Part shown: positions 18,801 through 26,224 of the stretch, one piece after another
Layout of the letters: each line of letters begins with the position of its first letter
How positions within the stretch are numbered: the stretch's first letter is position 1
Origin: Prevotella sp. ne3005
GTDB lineage: Bacteria; Bacteroidota; Bacteroidia; Bacteroidales; Bacteroidaceae
Assembly: GCF_900110085.1 (NCBI RefSeq)
Contig: NZ_FOCK01000001.1
Coordinates: forward strand, 1 to 64,000
DNA length: 64,000 bases
Reading direction: 5' to 3'
Made by a program: the position numbers and the translations under genes
The notes under the pieces: generated by a model
Database searches by the model: none
The model's input: only the letters and a program-made list of their open reading frames with translations
What the model was told of the DNA's origin: nothing

Positions 18801-18879
18801 CTACGATCCTGAGCGTGGCGGTTCCGTGAACTTCCCGCTGATGAAGCAGGCTGTGATTGGTCTTAACATAACTTTCTAA
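15850..18879 (+). CDS. SusC-like TonB-dependent outer-membrane transporter
   Basis: A 1009-residue outer-membrane beta-barrel that would import glycan fragments using TonB energy. The signal peptide ends about residue 23 (FCFVAYAQ). A carboxypeptidase-regulatory-like domain follows (TVVDATGEPMIGVSI to about residue 110), then the TonB-box region (LDEIVVVGYGTMKKKD), the plug domain with GSNxxG-like phrases such as STAIYGTKGANGVILITTK, and a long barrel ending in the aromatic QAVIGLNITF. Length and plan are normal for the SusC/RagA family. It heads the operon susC-susD-CE12-GH43, so pectin fragments are its likely cargo. Confidence 0.95.
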   Translation: MNHQIKRAFMAMLLSVFCFVAYAQKTVTGTVVDATGEPMIGVSILVDGTTIGGVTDFDGNFSIKDVPENGVLKISYIGYKDQKISVAGKSSINVTLEEDAASLDEIVVVGYGTMKKKDLTGAVASVKTDDLAKVAGANALSAMQAKVPGVDLQQSNGGQAGEGVSMTLRGNRSLLAGNGPLVIVDGVEYGSTLDIPASDIESMDILKDAASTAIYGTKGANGVILITTKRGKAGKTSVTFNGYLSFNSATGIVKPMYGDKEVQRLIDKKNYEDAAANGWNFTNSATPADVLTFNLEDLTPTLDIYNDKSYTDWLDMIMKNSVSQNYEVSVQGGNEKTNFNVSMAAMDDKGLLKGDKYKRYTGRVNIDHQINKIVKIGASLSYAYKSNDKRNGGVFNQAQKMTSITHAYLNDGSIYATPNPWYPAHCSPLLDEDGAYQRNIESTRFFGSGYLQLNPLKGLTVKSQFTMDRSDSRTGTYQDYHSQARYQSPTTTYIGNDKSVSTKYVWQNTANYNKEIGKHDMTFLLGHEMSQSVKEASSISGDAGSESYKKSSFYDVSKIGSPLVTSSYVKSSMLSFFARANYSFDGKYLLQASVRADGSSVLAEGHKWGYFPSVSAGWRISEESFMQGAKSWLDNLKFRVSWGLSGNAAIDAYQTLATISSIVPNSTEKAPMTMSNPELTWEKTSALNFGLDFSFLNGRIYGSVEYYMSKTYDLLYYKTAPPSSVFTSTISNVGKTKGHGLEVSLGATPVKTKDFTWDLNVSGTFAKDEVEELADGIEQFVSGTSILKVGEPVSAYYAYDMDGCWGIGEFDQYMAAHPDFEKPQADYGDPGTPKVIDTNNDGQIDDSDKIIYNRSPKAILGLGTTLTYKDISLSVQTMARLGGYLDYSGYGLYLYDNANWGELGDLGYWTPNNQGADIPSPGCAGATPTFYKSSIQIQKADYFKIKDITLSYNLPKNLLKKVLISNARIYGSLKNFFTFSHFDNYDPERGGSVNFPLMKQAVIGLNITF

Positions 18880-18898
18880 ATCAATAATGAGAATCGAT

Positions 18899-21013
18899 AT
18901 GAAAAAGATATTAAGTATGTTCTTTGTGACCGCAGCCTTCGCGCTGGGCACAACCTCCTGCTCAGACTTCCTGGAGGAGGACAACAAGACTGGTGAGACT
19001 GCCGACTTGGCATACAACACCATATCGGGTATCGACGGACTGATCGAATCAGCCTATGACTATACTCACGGCTGGTGGGGTAAGGAGCCGTCACTCGGAC
19101 TCGCCGAGATGGGCAGCGACCTGTTCTATTTCGGTTACGACAACAAGCAGAAGTCCATGCTGAAGTATGACCTTTCTGCTGAGGCTCTTGGCAACAACGT
19201 AGCCGACAACCCCTGTCTTGACCAGTACTGGGAGATGTTCTACGCTGGTGTAGACGTATGTAACAACGCCCTGAAGTACGTGCCTACATGTACCGTCATC
19301 GACGATAACAAGAAAGCTGCCTACCTGGGTGATGCCTACTTCCTCCGCGCGCTGTACTATTCACAGATGGTTGCCATGTGGGGTCCTATTCCCTACAACG
19401 CAGAGCCTGTAAGTGCGATTAACAACAACCCGGTACGTGTACCCGAGGACGAGATCTATGGACATATCCTCGACGATCTGAAACTGTCGATGGAGAACTA
19501 CAAGAAGGCCAACATCATGACAGTCAAGGCTGCTACATCCACAGGTCGTGCCTACTACTACTCCGCAGAGGCCCTCTATGCCCGTGTAGCCCTCTATGCT
19601 GCCTCTTGGCTGGGTGCCAATAGTGTCGACGGTTATGGCAACCTCTACAACGAGGCCCTTGCCGCTGCCAACGATGTCATCAGCAACTCTGGTGCCAAGT
19701 TCTACGGCCGCTACAGCGACACCTGGAACATGAACAACGAGGAAGCCACCGACAACACCGAGAACCTCTTTGCCGTTCATTACACCAATGACCTCTCTGC
19801 AGGCCGCGACAACTGTGTGCCTTATCGCTTCTCTGACGGTGGTACAGGTCAGTACAACTCTCTGATCACCCGTACAGGCTATAGCCGTCAGGGTGGTAGT
19901 GCCTCTCTGCTGATGTTCCCCTCTCTGTGGAACAACGGTTGTGACGATATCGGTCCTAACGGACAGACTGACAAGTCAGTATTCTTCCGTATGGCTGCCG
20001 GTAAGACCACTATCAAGAGTAAGATGACTGGTGAGAACGTTGAGTGCGGTAAGTACTACTCTCCTTACGGACGTGGATTCACCCGCTACCTGCCTTCTCT
20101 CTACTTCTGGCAGCTGCTGGAGAGCGTGAAGGAGACCGACCAGCGTTACAACGGTACCCTGCTGACCGCATATCGTATCCCCTACGAGCTGTCAAAGAAC
20201 CCTGCAAAGTATCCGAAGATGAGCGAGCAGGAGTTCAAGGACTACGATGAGGCCTACAAGGAAGACGGAAACTACTTCAATGGTGGTGGTATCGCCATCC
20301 TCTACAGCATCCTCGATGGTAACTCTGCTGAGGGTCAGGCTCTTCAGGCTGAGGCCAAGGACAAGTATCGTCTGCAGTTTGCTTTCGGTGGCGACATCCC
20401 CGTCTACACCTCTGGCGATCCCGCAAAGGCTCTGCCCACCGAGGGTGGTAAGGCCAAGTCGGATGTCTATGGTGACGACCGTTACAAGAGTGAGAAAATC
20501 GAAGGCCGTCGTTCATATCCTTGCATCAAGAAGTTCCTTGACGACCAGTACAACCCCAGCTATCCCACTCACGACCTGAGCTATCGCGATATCATGGTGC
20601 TCCGTTTGGCTGAGATGTACCTGATCAAGGCAGAGGCTGAGCTCGCCACCGGTGGCAATGCCCTCTCTACTATCAACGAACTGCGCAAGGCCCGTGCCAT
20701 CAGCGGTAAGGACAACAGCATCAGCGGTACGGTCGACATCGAGACCATCCTCCGTGAGCGTGCCCTCGAGCTCTGTGGTGAGTACCAGCGCTGGTTCGAC
20801 CTGAAGCGTACCCACACGCTGCTGAGCCACGTGAAGGCTTACAACGCTCAGGCTTCTGGCAACATCGAAGTGAAGCACTACTATCGTCCGATTCCTCTCA
20901 ACGAGTTGGAAGCTGTAACTAACCGTGCAGATATCAGCGTCAGTCAGGATGCCAGCGGCGTACTGCAGTACACCTCTACTGCTGAGGGTATGTGGCAGAA
21001 CCCCGGATATTAA
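18899..21013 (+). CDS. SusD/RagB-like surface glycan-binding lipoprotein
   Basis: A 704-residue lipoprotein that would cap the SusC pore and hold the glycan. I start it at 18899 (MKKILSMFFV) rather than 18887, because this gives a clean signal ending in GTTSC; acidic residues follow the lipid Cys. Family signs include early TPR-like helices (DAYFLRALYYSQMVAMWG), YGHILDDLKLSMENY and the C-terminal GEYQRWFDLKR and PIPLNELEAV motifs. It is somewhat longer than typical SusD proteins (about 500-600 residues). The gap from susC is only 19 bases. Confidence 0.93.
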   Translation: MKKILSMFFVTAAFALGTTSCSDFLEEDNKTGETADLAYNTISGIDGLIESAYDYTHGWWGKEPSLGLAEMGSDLFYFGYDNKQKSMLKYDLSAEALGNNVADNPCLDQYWEMFYAGVDVCNNALKYVPTCTVIDDNKKAAYLGDAYFLRALYYSQMVAMWGPIPYNAEPVSAINNNPVRVPEDEIYGHILDDLKLSMENYKKANIMTVKAATSTGRAYYYSAEALYARVALYAASWLGANSVDGYGNLYNEALAAANDVISNSGAKFYGRYSDTWNMNNEEATDNTENLFAVHYTNDLSAGRDNCVPYRFSDGGTGQYNSLITRTGYSRQGGSASLLMFPSLWNNGCDDIGPNGQTDKSVFFRMAAGKTTIKSKMTGENVECGKYYSPYGRGFTRYLPSLYFWQLLESVKETDQRYNGTLLTAYRIPYELSKNPAKYPKMSEQEFKDYDEAYKEDGNYFNGGGIAILYSILDGNSAEGQALQAEAKDKYRLQFAFGGDIPVYTSGDPAKALPTEGGKAKSDVYGDDRYKSEKIEGRRSYPCIKKFLDDQYNPSYPTHDLSYRDIMVLRLAEMYLIKAEAELATGGNALSTINELRKARAISGKDNSISGTVDIETILRERALELCGEYQRWFDLKRTHTLLSHVKAYNAQASGNIEVKHYYRPIPLNELEAVTNRADISVSQDASGVLQYTSTAEGMWQNPGY

Positions 21014-21041
21014 TTCTGCTATCCGTTAATATGAATCATTA

Positions 21042-21073
21042 TGAGGGTGTGTCAAGTCTTTGACATGCCCTCA
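21042..21073 (+). promoter_or_regulatory. Strong intra-operon hairpin between susD and the CE12 gene
   Basis: TGAGGGTGTGTCAA (21042-21055) pairs with TTGACATGCCCTCA (21060-21073): 14 RNA base pairs, two of them G-U, with a four-base loop and no T-run. It probably sets mRNA ends or the ratio between susCD and the enzyme genes. It also argues against a start for the esterase at 21041. Confidence 0.6.
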
Positions 21074-21088
21074 TTAAGCTTAAAAGAA

Positions 21089-21913
21089 ATGAGAAAACTG
21101 TTATTTGCCATTTCAGCCATCGTCTTGCTGACGGCTGCCGTGCCCGACAAGACAACCACCATCTTCGTAATTGGCGACTCTACCGCTGCCAAGAAAGATA
21201 CCACGGGTGGAAAACAGGAGCGTGGCTGGGCTATGAAACTGCAAGACTGTTTCGATGCCGATTACATCGTGGTAGACAACCATGCCGTCAACGGCCGTTC
21301 GTCAAAAAGCTTCATCGACGAAGGGCGCTGGGATAAGGTTCTGGAGAAGATAAAGCCCGGCGATTACGTCATCATCCAGTTCGGTCATAACGACGAGAAG
21401 CCACAGCCTAACCGTCATACCGACCCGGGGTCTACCTTCGACTACAATCTTGCCAAATACATTCGTGAGACGCGCGAACACGGCGGCATTCCCGTACTGA
21501 TGAACTGTGTCGTACGACGCAACTTCATGGTCAAAGCCCCAGAGATAGCCGACGACGAACAGCTTCGCACTTCCACCTTCAAGGATGGCGTGAAGATGAT
21601 TGAGGGCGACTCGCTCATCGACACCCATGGACTATACAAAGAGGCTCCCCGTGATGTTGCCCAACGCATGAACTGTCACTTCATCGATGCCAACAAAATC
21701 ACCCATGACTTAGAACAGGGACTCGGCACCGAAGCATCCAAGAAGCTCCACATGTGGTTCCGCCCAGGCGAAGAACCCAGTGAGCCAAAAGGAAAGCAAG
21801 ACAATACCCACTACAACATCCATGGTGCCACCGTCGTTGCCAATCTCCTTGCCGACGCCCTATGTGAAGAGATCCCCCTCCTCAAGAAATACCGTAAGCC
21901 AGCAATGAGGTGA
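21089..21913 (+). CDS. Rhamnogalacturonan acetylesterase (CE12, SGNH hydrolase)
   Basis: A 274-residue secreted or periplasmic esterase that would remove acetyl groups from rhamnogalacturonan. I start it at the ATG at 21089 because MRKLLFAISAIVLLTAA forms a signal peptide and the upstream bases are taken by a hairpin. The SGNH blocks are present: nucleophile Ser in FVIGDSTAAK, the oxyanion Gly in NHAVNGRSS, Asn in QFGHNDEKP, and the catalytic Asp and His in DNTHYNIHG. It sits third in the susC operon and its stop lies two bases before the GH43 start. Confidence 0.88.
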   Translation: MRKLLFAISAIVLLTAAVPDKTTTIFVIGDSTAAKKDTTGGKQERGWAMKLQDCFDADYIVVDNHAVNGRSSKSFIDEGRWDKVLEKIKPGDYVIIQFGHNDEKPQPNRHTDPGSTFDYNLAKYIRETREHGGIPVLMNCVVRRNFMVKAPEIADDEQLRTSTFKDGVKMIEGDSLIDTHGLYKEAPRDVAQRMNCHFIDANKITHDLEQGLGTEASKKLHMWFRPGEEPSEPKGKQDNTHYNIHGATVVANLLADALCEEIPLLKKYRKPAMR

Positions 21914-21915
21914 TC

Positions 21916-23571
21916 ATGAACAAGAAACTACTTTTAAGCTTTTCTCTCATGTCGCTGGCATGGGCGGCACAAGCACAATACCGCTCGCAAGTGTGGTGCC
22001 CCGACAACGGCAACGGCACCTATACGAATCCTGTGATCAATGCAGACTACAGCGACCCTGACGTCTGCGTAGGCCCCAGTGGGGAAGATTATTATATGAC
22101 CGCCTCGAGTTTCCATTGTACACCGGGATTGCCGATTCTACACTCCAAGGATTTGGTGAATTGGGAGATTGTGGGTTATGCCCTGAAGAACCTCTATGAG
22201 GGCGATGAAAGTCTGCTGGCACATTTCAGCAGCAAGCCGCAGCACGGCAATGGCGTGTGGGCACCTTCCATACGCTATCACGAGGGACAATACTATATCT
22301 ACTGGGGCGACCCCGACTTCGGCGTGATGATGGTGAAGACCAAGAATGGTGATCCCGCTGGCGAATGGGAACAGCCCGTCTACGTGATCAGCGGACAAGG
22401 CTACATCGACACTACCCCACTTTGGGATGACGACGGCCGCTGCTATCTGGTGAACGGATGGGCCAACTCACGCTCGAAGTTTGCCTCGGTGCTGACAGTC
22501 CGCGAATTGTCGGCAGACGGTACACATGCTATTGGGCAGCCCGTCATCGTGTTCGACGGTAATGGTACGGAGAACCGCACCTGCGAAGGGCCGAAGTTCT
22601 ATAAGCGTGATGGCTGGTATTGGATCATGTGTCCGGCAGGTGGTGTGCCAACAGGCTTCCAACTCGCCATGCGCAGTAAATCGCCCTATGGCCCCTACGA
22701 GCACAAGATTGTATTGGCTCAGGGCAAGACCGCTATCAACGGACCCCATCAGGGTGGCTGGGTGCATACGAAATATGGTGAAGACTGGTTTCTGCATTTC
22801 CAGGACAAAGAGGCCTACGGTCGCGTGGTGCATCTCAATCCCGTTGATTGGACTAGCGGATGGCCCATTATGGGCAGGAAGGGAGAGCCTGTAACGACTT
22901 ACAAGAAGCCAAAGTCTTCAAGCAATGAGATTGTCAATCCCGTGGAAAGTGACGAGTTTAATGCGCCTACTGTCGGCCTGCAGTGGCAGTGGCATGGCAA
23001 CTACGACGAGAAGTTTGGCGTGCCTACCGCCTTCGGCACCTTCCGTATCTACACCTATAAGATGAGAGAGGGGGCCAATTTCTGGGAAGTGCCCAACATG
23101 CTGCTCCAGAAGACACCCGCCGATGAGTTTACCGTTACCACCAAGTTGCGCTTCACCTCAAAGGCCGAGGGACAGATGGGGGGACTTATCATGATGGGAC
23201 TCGACTACAGCGCCCTCATCGTGCGCCGTATGGGGAAATCGTTCCAATTAGCACAACTTACCTGTAAGGCTGCCGACAAAGGAAACCCACATACAGAGCA
23301 AATCATCGCTACGCTGAAGCCGACGGCTGAGGATCAAACCGACTATAAGCCTGGCATCCACGAGGACATCTACTTACGCCTGAAGGTGAAGGATTCCAGG
23401 ATGACGTTCGCCTGGAGTCCCGACGGGAAAAAGTATCAGAATTGCGGTGATGCCTTCCAGATGAAGGAAGGCAAGTGGATTGGTGCCAAGTTTGGCTTCG
23501 TGGCTGTTGAGACCGATCCCAAGTGCGATCGTGGCTGGATAGACGCCGACTGGATCAGGATCGAGAGATAA
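21916..23571 (+). CDS. Family 43 glycoside hydrolase with a C-terminal beta-sandwich
   Basis: A 551-residue secreted enzyme, probably a beta-xylosidase, alpha-L-arabinofuranosidase or galactan-active hydrolase. The ATG at 21916 begins a signal peptide ending in WAAQAQ. The five-bladed propeller carries the GH43 residues: base Asp in NADYSDPDVC, the modulating Asp in GYIDTTPLW and the general acid Glu in CEGPKFY. From about residue 335 a second domain (VESDEFNAPTVGLQWQW) has the concanavalin-like sandwich seen in many GH43 proteins. In this locus it most likely trims side chains of rhamnogalacturonan I. Exact substrate cannot be read from the sequence. Confidence 0.9.
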   Translation: MNKKLLLSFSLMSLAWAAQAQYRSQVWCPDNGNGTYTNPVINADYSDPDVCVGPSGEDYYMTASSFHCTPGLPILHSKDLVNWEIVGYALKNLYEGDESLLAHFSSKPQHGNGVWAPSIRYHEGQYYIYWGDPDFGVMMVKTKNGDPAGEWEQPVYVISGQGYIDTTPLWDDDGRCYLVNGWANSRSKFASVLTVRELSADGTHAIGQPVIVFDGNGTENRTCEGPKFYKRDGWYWIMCPAGGVPTGFQLAMRSKSPYGPYEHKIVLAQGKTAINGPHQGGWVHTKYGEDWFLHFQDKEAYGRVVHLNPVDWTSGWPIMGRKGEPVTTYKKPKSSSNEIVNPVESDEFNAPTVGLQWQWHGNYDEKFGVPTAFGTFRIYTYKMREGANFWEVPNMLLQKTPADEFTVTTKLRFTSKAEGQMGGLIMMGLDYSALIVRRMGKSFQLAQLTCKAADKGNPHTEQIIATLKPTAEDQTDYKPGIHEDIYLRLKVKDSRMTFAWSPDGKKYQNCGDAFQMKEGKWIGAKFGFVAVETDPKCDRGWIDADWIRIER

Positions 23572-23575
23572 TCAC

Positions 23576-24403
23576 CTAATTTCTCTTGTGCTTGTCTCTC
23601 ATCTTGCAGGGGAACCAGAACTGGGCTACAGTCTTTCTGCCGTCCTGAGTGTCGATATCCAACTCGCCACCCACGGCATCGATGATAGCTTTGGAAATGG
23701 GCAATCCGAGTCCATTTACATCACCGTTCATCTTCAGGGCATCCTTCTGGAGATATGAGAAGATATCCTCGCTTATCACGTCGGCCTGTCCGTTACCCAG
23801 ATAGTTAATCATCACCTTCAGGCCATTGCGCTCGCTAGTATAGGTCACGACTATCTCGCCCTGTGTAGCATGCTTGGCTGCATTATTCAGCAGATGCATC
23901 ATCAGCTGGTGCATGAAATTCGAGTCAAGTGTAACCTTGCAGTGGGGCGAGAGGTCGGTCCTCACGCGTATCGACACATTGGCCTTCGTCAGGTTCATAG
24001 CCTCACGACGATACGACGCCATCAGTTCGGCCAGGTTCACCTCGATAAAAGTAAACGAAGGCATCCCCCCGTCGAAGCCCGACAGATCCATGAGCTGTTT
24101 GATAAAATCCAACAGTTCCTGTGAGCTCTGCTGGATGTGGCCGGCCATCTGCTTCACCTGAACGGCATCCATCGTATCATTCTTCTCTTCGAGAATCATG
24201 TTACTATACCCCAGAATGGCATTCAGCGGTGCGCGCAGCGTTTGACTCGCATTGTCGAGAAATACCGACTTCAGCCGCTCACTCTTCTGAGCACGATTTA
24301 CCTCCCGCTTCAGTTGCTGGCTATAATAGCGGTGGACAAAAAAGAGAGCCGCAGCGAAACCGATCAGTAGTACAAAATTCACAATCCAAAGTAATGTTCC
24401 CAT
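23576..24403 (-). CDS. Histidine-kinase-like protein lacking the phospho-accepting histidine
   Basis: A 275-residue membrane-anchored protein: one transmembrane segment (residues 5-24), a HisKA-like helix pair and a HATPase domain. The H-box, normally SHE-RTPL, reads SQTLRAPL, so the phosphorylated His is Gln54. The N-box is intact (LLNNAAKHA), the G1 box is eroded (YLGNGQ for DxGxG) and the G2 box is intact (GLGLPIS). There is no sensor or receiver domain. It may be a pseudokinase that modulates another regulator, or a decaying remnant. It lies inside the pectin locus on the opposite strand, four bases from the GH43 stop, with its own full promoter, which argues for expression. Confidence 0.8.
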   Translation of the reverse strand: MGTLLWIVNFVLLIGFAAALFFVHRYYSQQLKREVNRAQKSERLKSVFLDNASQTLRAPLNAILGYSNMILEEKNDTMDAVQVKQMAGHIQQSSQELLDFIKQLMDLSGFDGGMPSFTFIEVNLAELMASYRREAMNLTKANVSIRVRTDLSPHCKVTLDSNFMHQLMMHLLNNAAKHATQGEIVVTYTSERNGLKVMINYLGNGQADVISEDIFSYLQKDALKMNGDVNGLGLPISKAIIDAVGGELDIDTQDGRKTVAQFWFPCKMRDKHKRN

Positions 24404-24459
24404 TGTTCAAATGCGTTTATGGGCAATAGATTTGCTCGTTATTTGATAATATTTCGCGA

Positions 24460-24491
24460 CAAAGGTAATAAAATTATCTAAATAAACCAAA
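24460..24491 (-). promoter_or_regulatory. Promoter of the histidine-kinase-like gene
   Basis: Read on the minus strand: TTTG (24488-24491), 20 bases, TACCTTTG (24460-24467). A complete consensus match about 57 bases before the start codon. Confidence 0.7.
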
Positions 24492-24609
24492 TTTTTAACA
24501 TATTATCACATATTTACACTTATCATCTCTACATGAAAAAGAGCGCATCTGTCGGTCTGGAAAAAAAATCGGGCACAGCGATTAAACCATTAGCGGGGAA
24601 ATACGTCAA

Positions 24610-24629
24610 AGGTAATAGTAATATTACCT
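24610..24629. promoter_or_regulatory. AGGTAATA/TATTACCT inverted repeat before the carboxylesterase
   Basis: AGGTAATA (24610-24617) and TATTACCT (24622-24629) flank a four-base loop 35 bases before the ATG at 24665. I see no full promoter nearby, so it could be an operator for an activated promoter or a 5' leader hairpin. Confidence 0.35.
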
Positions 24630-24664
24630 AATCAACTATATTATCGTTATTTTTTTAACAACTT

Positions 24665-26179
24665 ATGAGAAAACTTTTTTTACCGCTTCTGCTCATGGTT
24701 GCCATGTCGGCCAGCGCTGCAGAGAATCCCGTGTTAACGATCGAAGGTGGTAAGGTTCAGGGCGTATTAGCCGACGACCATCCCGAAGTGTTTGTCTATC
24801 GTGGCATCCCCTATGCCGCACCTCCCATCCGCGAGAACCGCTGGAAAGAGCCCCAGCCCGTCATACCCTGGAAGGGTGTGAAGATCTGCGACACCTTTGG
24901 TCGTCCCAGTTATCAGGCCATCCAGTATACTGGCGGCTACTACACGGAGTGGGGCTATGGCAAGGAGGCCGCCTTCAGTGAAGACTGTCTGTATCTGAAT
25001 GTCTATACCAAGGCGCCCGGACAGGTGAACAAGAAGCTGCCCGTAGCCCTGTGGATCCATGGTGGCGGTTATCGTGAGGGTTTCGGTTCTGAGCCCGAGT
25101 TCGACGGTCAGGAGTGGGGTGCCAAGGATGTGGTGCTCGTCTCCATCAACTACCGTCTTGGTGTGTTCGGATTCCTCGTTCACCCCGCCCTCACGGCCGA
25201 GAGCCCGCATAAGGTGTCTGGCAACTATGGAATCCTCGACCAGATCGAGGCCCTGAAGTGGATCAAGAAGAATATCGCCCAGTTTGGTGGCGACCCCGAC
25301 AATGTGACCATCTTCGGTCAGAGTGCTGGTGGCGGTAGTGTTCGCACGCTGTGCGAGTCTCCGCTGGCCCGAGGCCTGTTCCACAAGGCTGTCATCATGA
25401 GTGCCCAGGGTCTGAGCATCCCCGATGCCAATGGCAATCCCATCGGAGCCCGTTACAGCGGTGGTTCCTTTGCCGATGCCGAAGCTAACGCCAAGAAAGT
25501 GTTCGACTGGGCAGGACTTACCGACCTGAAGAAGATGCGTGCCGCCTCTACCGAGACCATCTTCGCCCTCCCCACCCTCTACTATCAGGTCAACGACGAT
25601 GGTCAGCAGCCCAGCGGTCCGATGGCCTTCATGCGTCGAGGCCTGCCCTTCATGCCCATGATCGACGGCTATGTCAGTGAGAAGAGCTTCGACGATGCCA
25701 CCCGTCAGGGAACGCTCGCCGATGTACCTTATATGATAGGTTTCACCCTCAACGATATGGGTAACATGTCGCCCAACATCGTCGAGTTCTGTAAGGTGCG
25801 CGCTGAGAAGGGCGGCAAGGCCTGGGCTTACGAGTTTGCCCGTCCACTGCCCGACGACGGCTCTCATCCCGAGGTGACCCAGCGTCTGAAGGGTGCCTTC
25901 CACTCGAGCGACCTCTGGTTCGTCTTCAAGTCATTGAAGCACTGCTGGCGTCCTTGGACCCAGGGCGACTGGGACCTGAGTGAGAAGATGCTCACCGCCT
26001 GGACCAACTTCGTGAAGTACAGCGATCCTAACGGTCCTCAGGGTGGCGCTTGGGCTCCCTGCACCGCCAAGACCCCGAAGTTCATGGTGTTCAAGCTCAA
26101 CGACAAGGATGCCGAGGCCTCCTTCTTCGGCGATCCCGAGATAGCACCCCAGCCACAGGGCTTCCCCTTCGGAAGATAA
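24665..26179 (+). CDS. Secreted carboxylesterase, type B family
   Basis: A 504-residue alpha/beta hydrolase with a signal peptide (MRKLFLPLLLMVAMSASA). Family marks are the opening YRGIPYAAPP, EDCLYLNVYTK, the oxyanion loop WIHGGGYREG, nucleophile Ser in FGQSAGGGS, and a His in KGAFHSSDLWFVF. The usual acid-bearing GxxxxEG segment reads MIGFTLNDMGN, so the catalytic acid may be the Asp rather than Glu. In pectin loci such enzymes remove methyl or acyl esters, an inference here. It is a single-gene unit ending in a bidirectional terminator. Confidence 0.85.
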   Translation: MRKLFLPLLLMVAMSASAAENPVLTIEGGKVQGVLADDHPEVFVYRGIPYAAPPIRENRWKEPQPVIPWKGVKICDTFGRPSYQAIQYTGGYYTEWGYGKEAAFSEDCLYLNVYTKAPGQVNKKLPVALWIHGGGYREGFGSEPEFDGQEWGAKDVVLVSINYRLGVFGFLVHPALTAESPHKVSGNYGILDQIEALKWIKKNIAQFGGDPDNVTIFGQSAGGGSVRTLCESPLARGLFHKAVIMSAQGLSIPDANGNPIGARYSGGSFADAEANAKKVFDWAGLTDLKKMRAASTETIFALPTLYYQVNDDGQQPSGPMAFMRRGLPFMPMIDGYVSEKSFDDATRQGTLADVPYMIGFTLNDMGNMSPNIVEFCKVRAEKGGKAWAYEFARPLPDDGSHPEVTQRLKGAFHSSDLWFVFKSLKHCWRPWTQGDWDLSEKMLTAWTNFVKYSDPNGPQGGAWAPCTAKTPKFMVFKLNDKDAEASFFGDPEIAPQPQGFPFGR

Positions 26180-26188
26180 GGAAAAAGC

Positions 26189-26218
26189 AACAAGGCAAGC
26201 GTTTCTGCTTGCCTTGTT
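26189..26218. terminator. Bidirectional terminator between the carboxylesterase and GH105 genes
   Basis: AACAAGGCAAGC (26189-26200) pairs perfectly with GCTTGCCTTGTT (26207-26218) around GTTTCT. T-runs or A-runs lie on both sides and the flanking genes converge. Confidence 0.88.
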
Positions 26219-26224
26219 TTTATT

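Noticed and set aside
24767..25903. Long minus-strand frame opposite the carboxylesterase
   Set aside because: It mirrors a GC-rich gene with clear family motifs; its own translation is low-complexity (His, Gly, Thr, Leu) with no recognisable domain.
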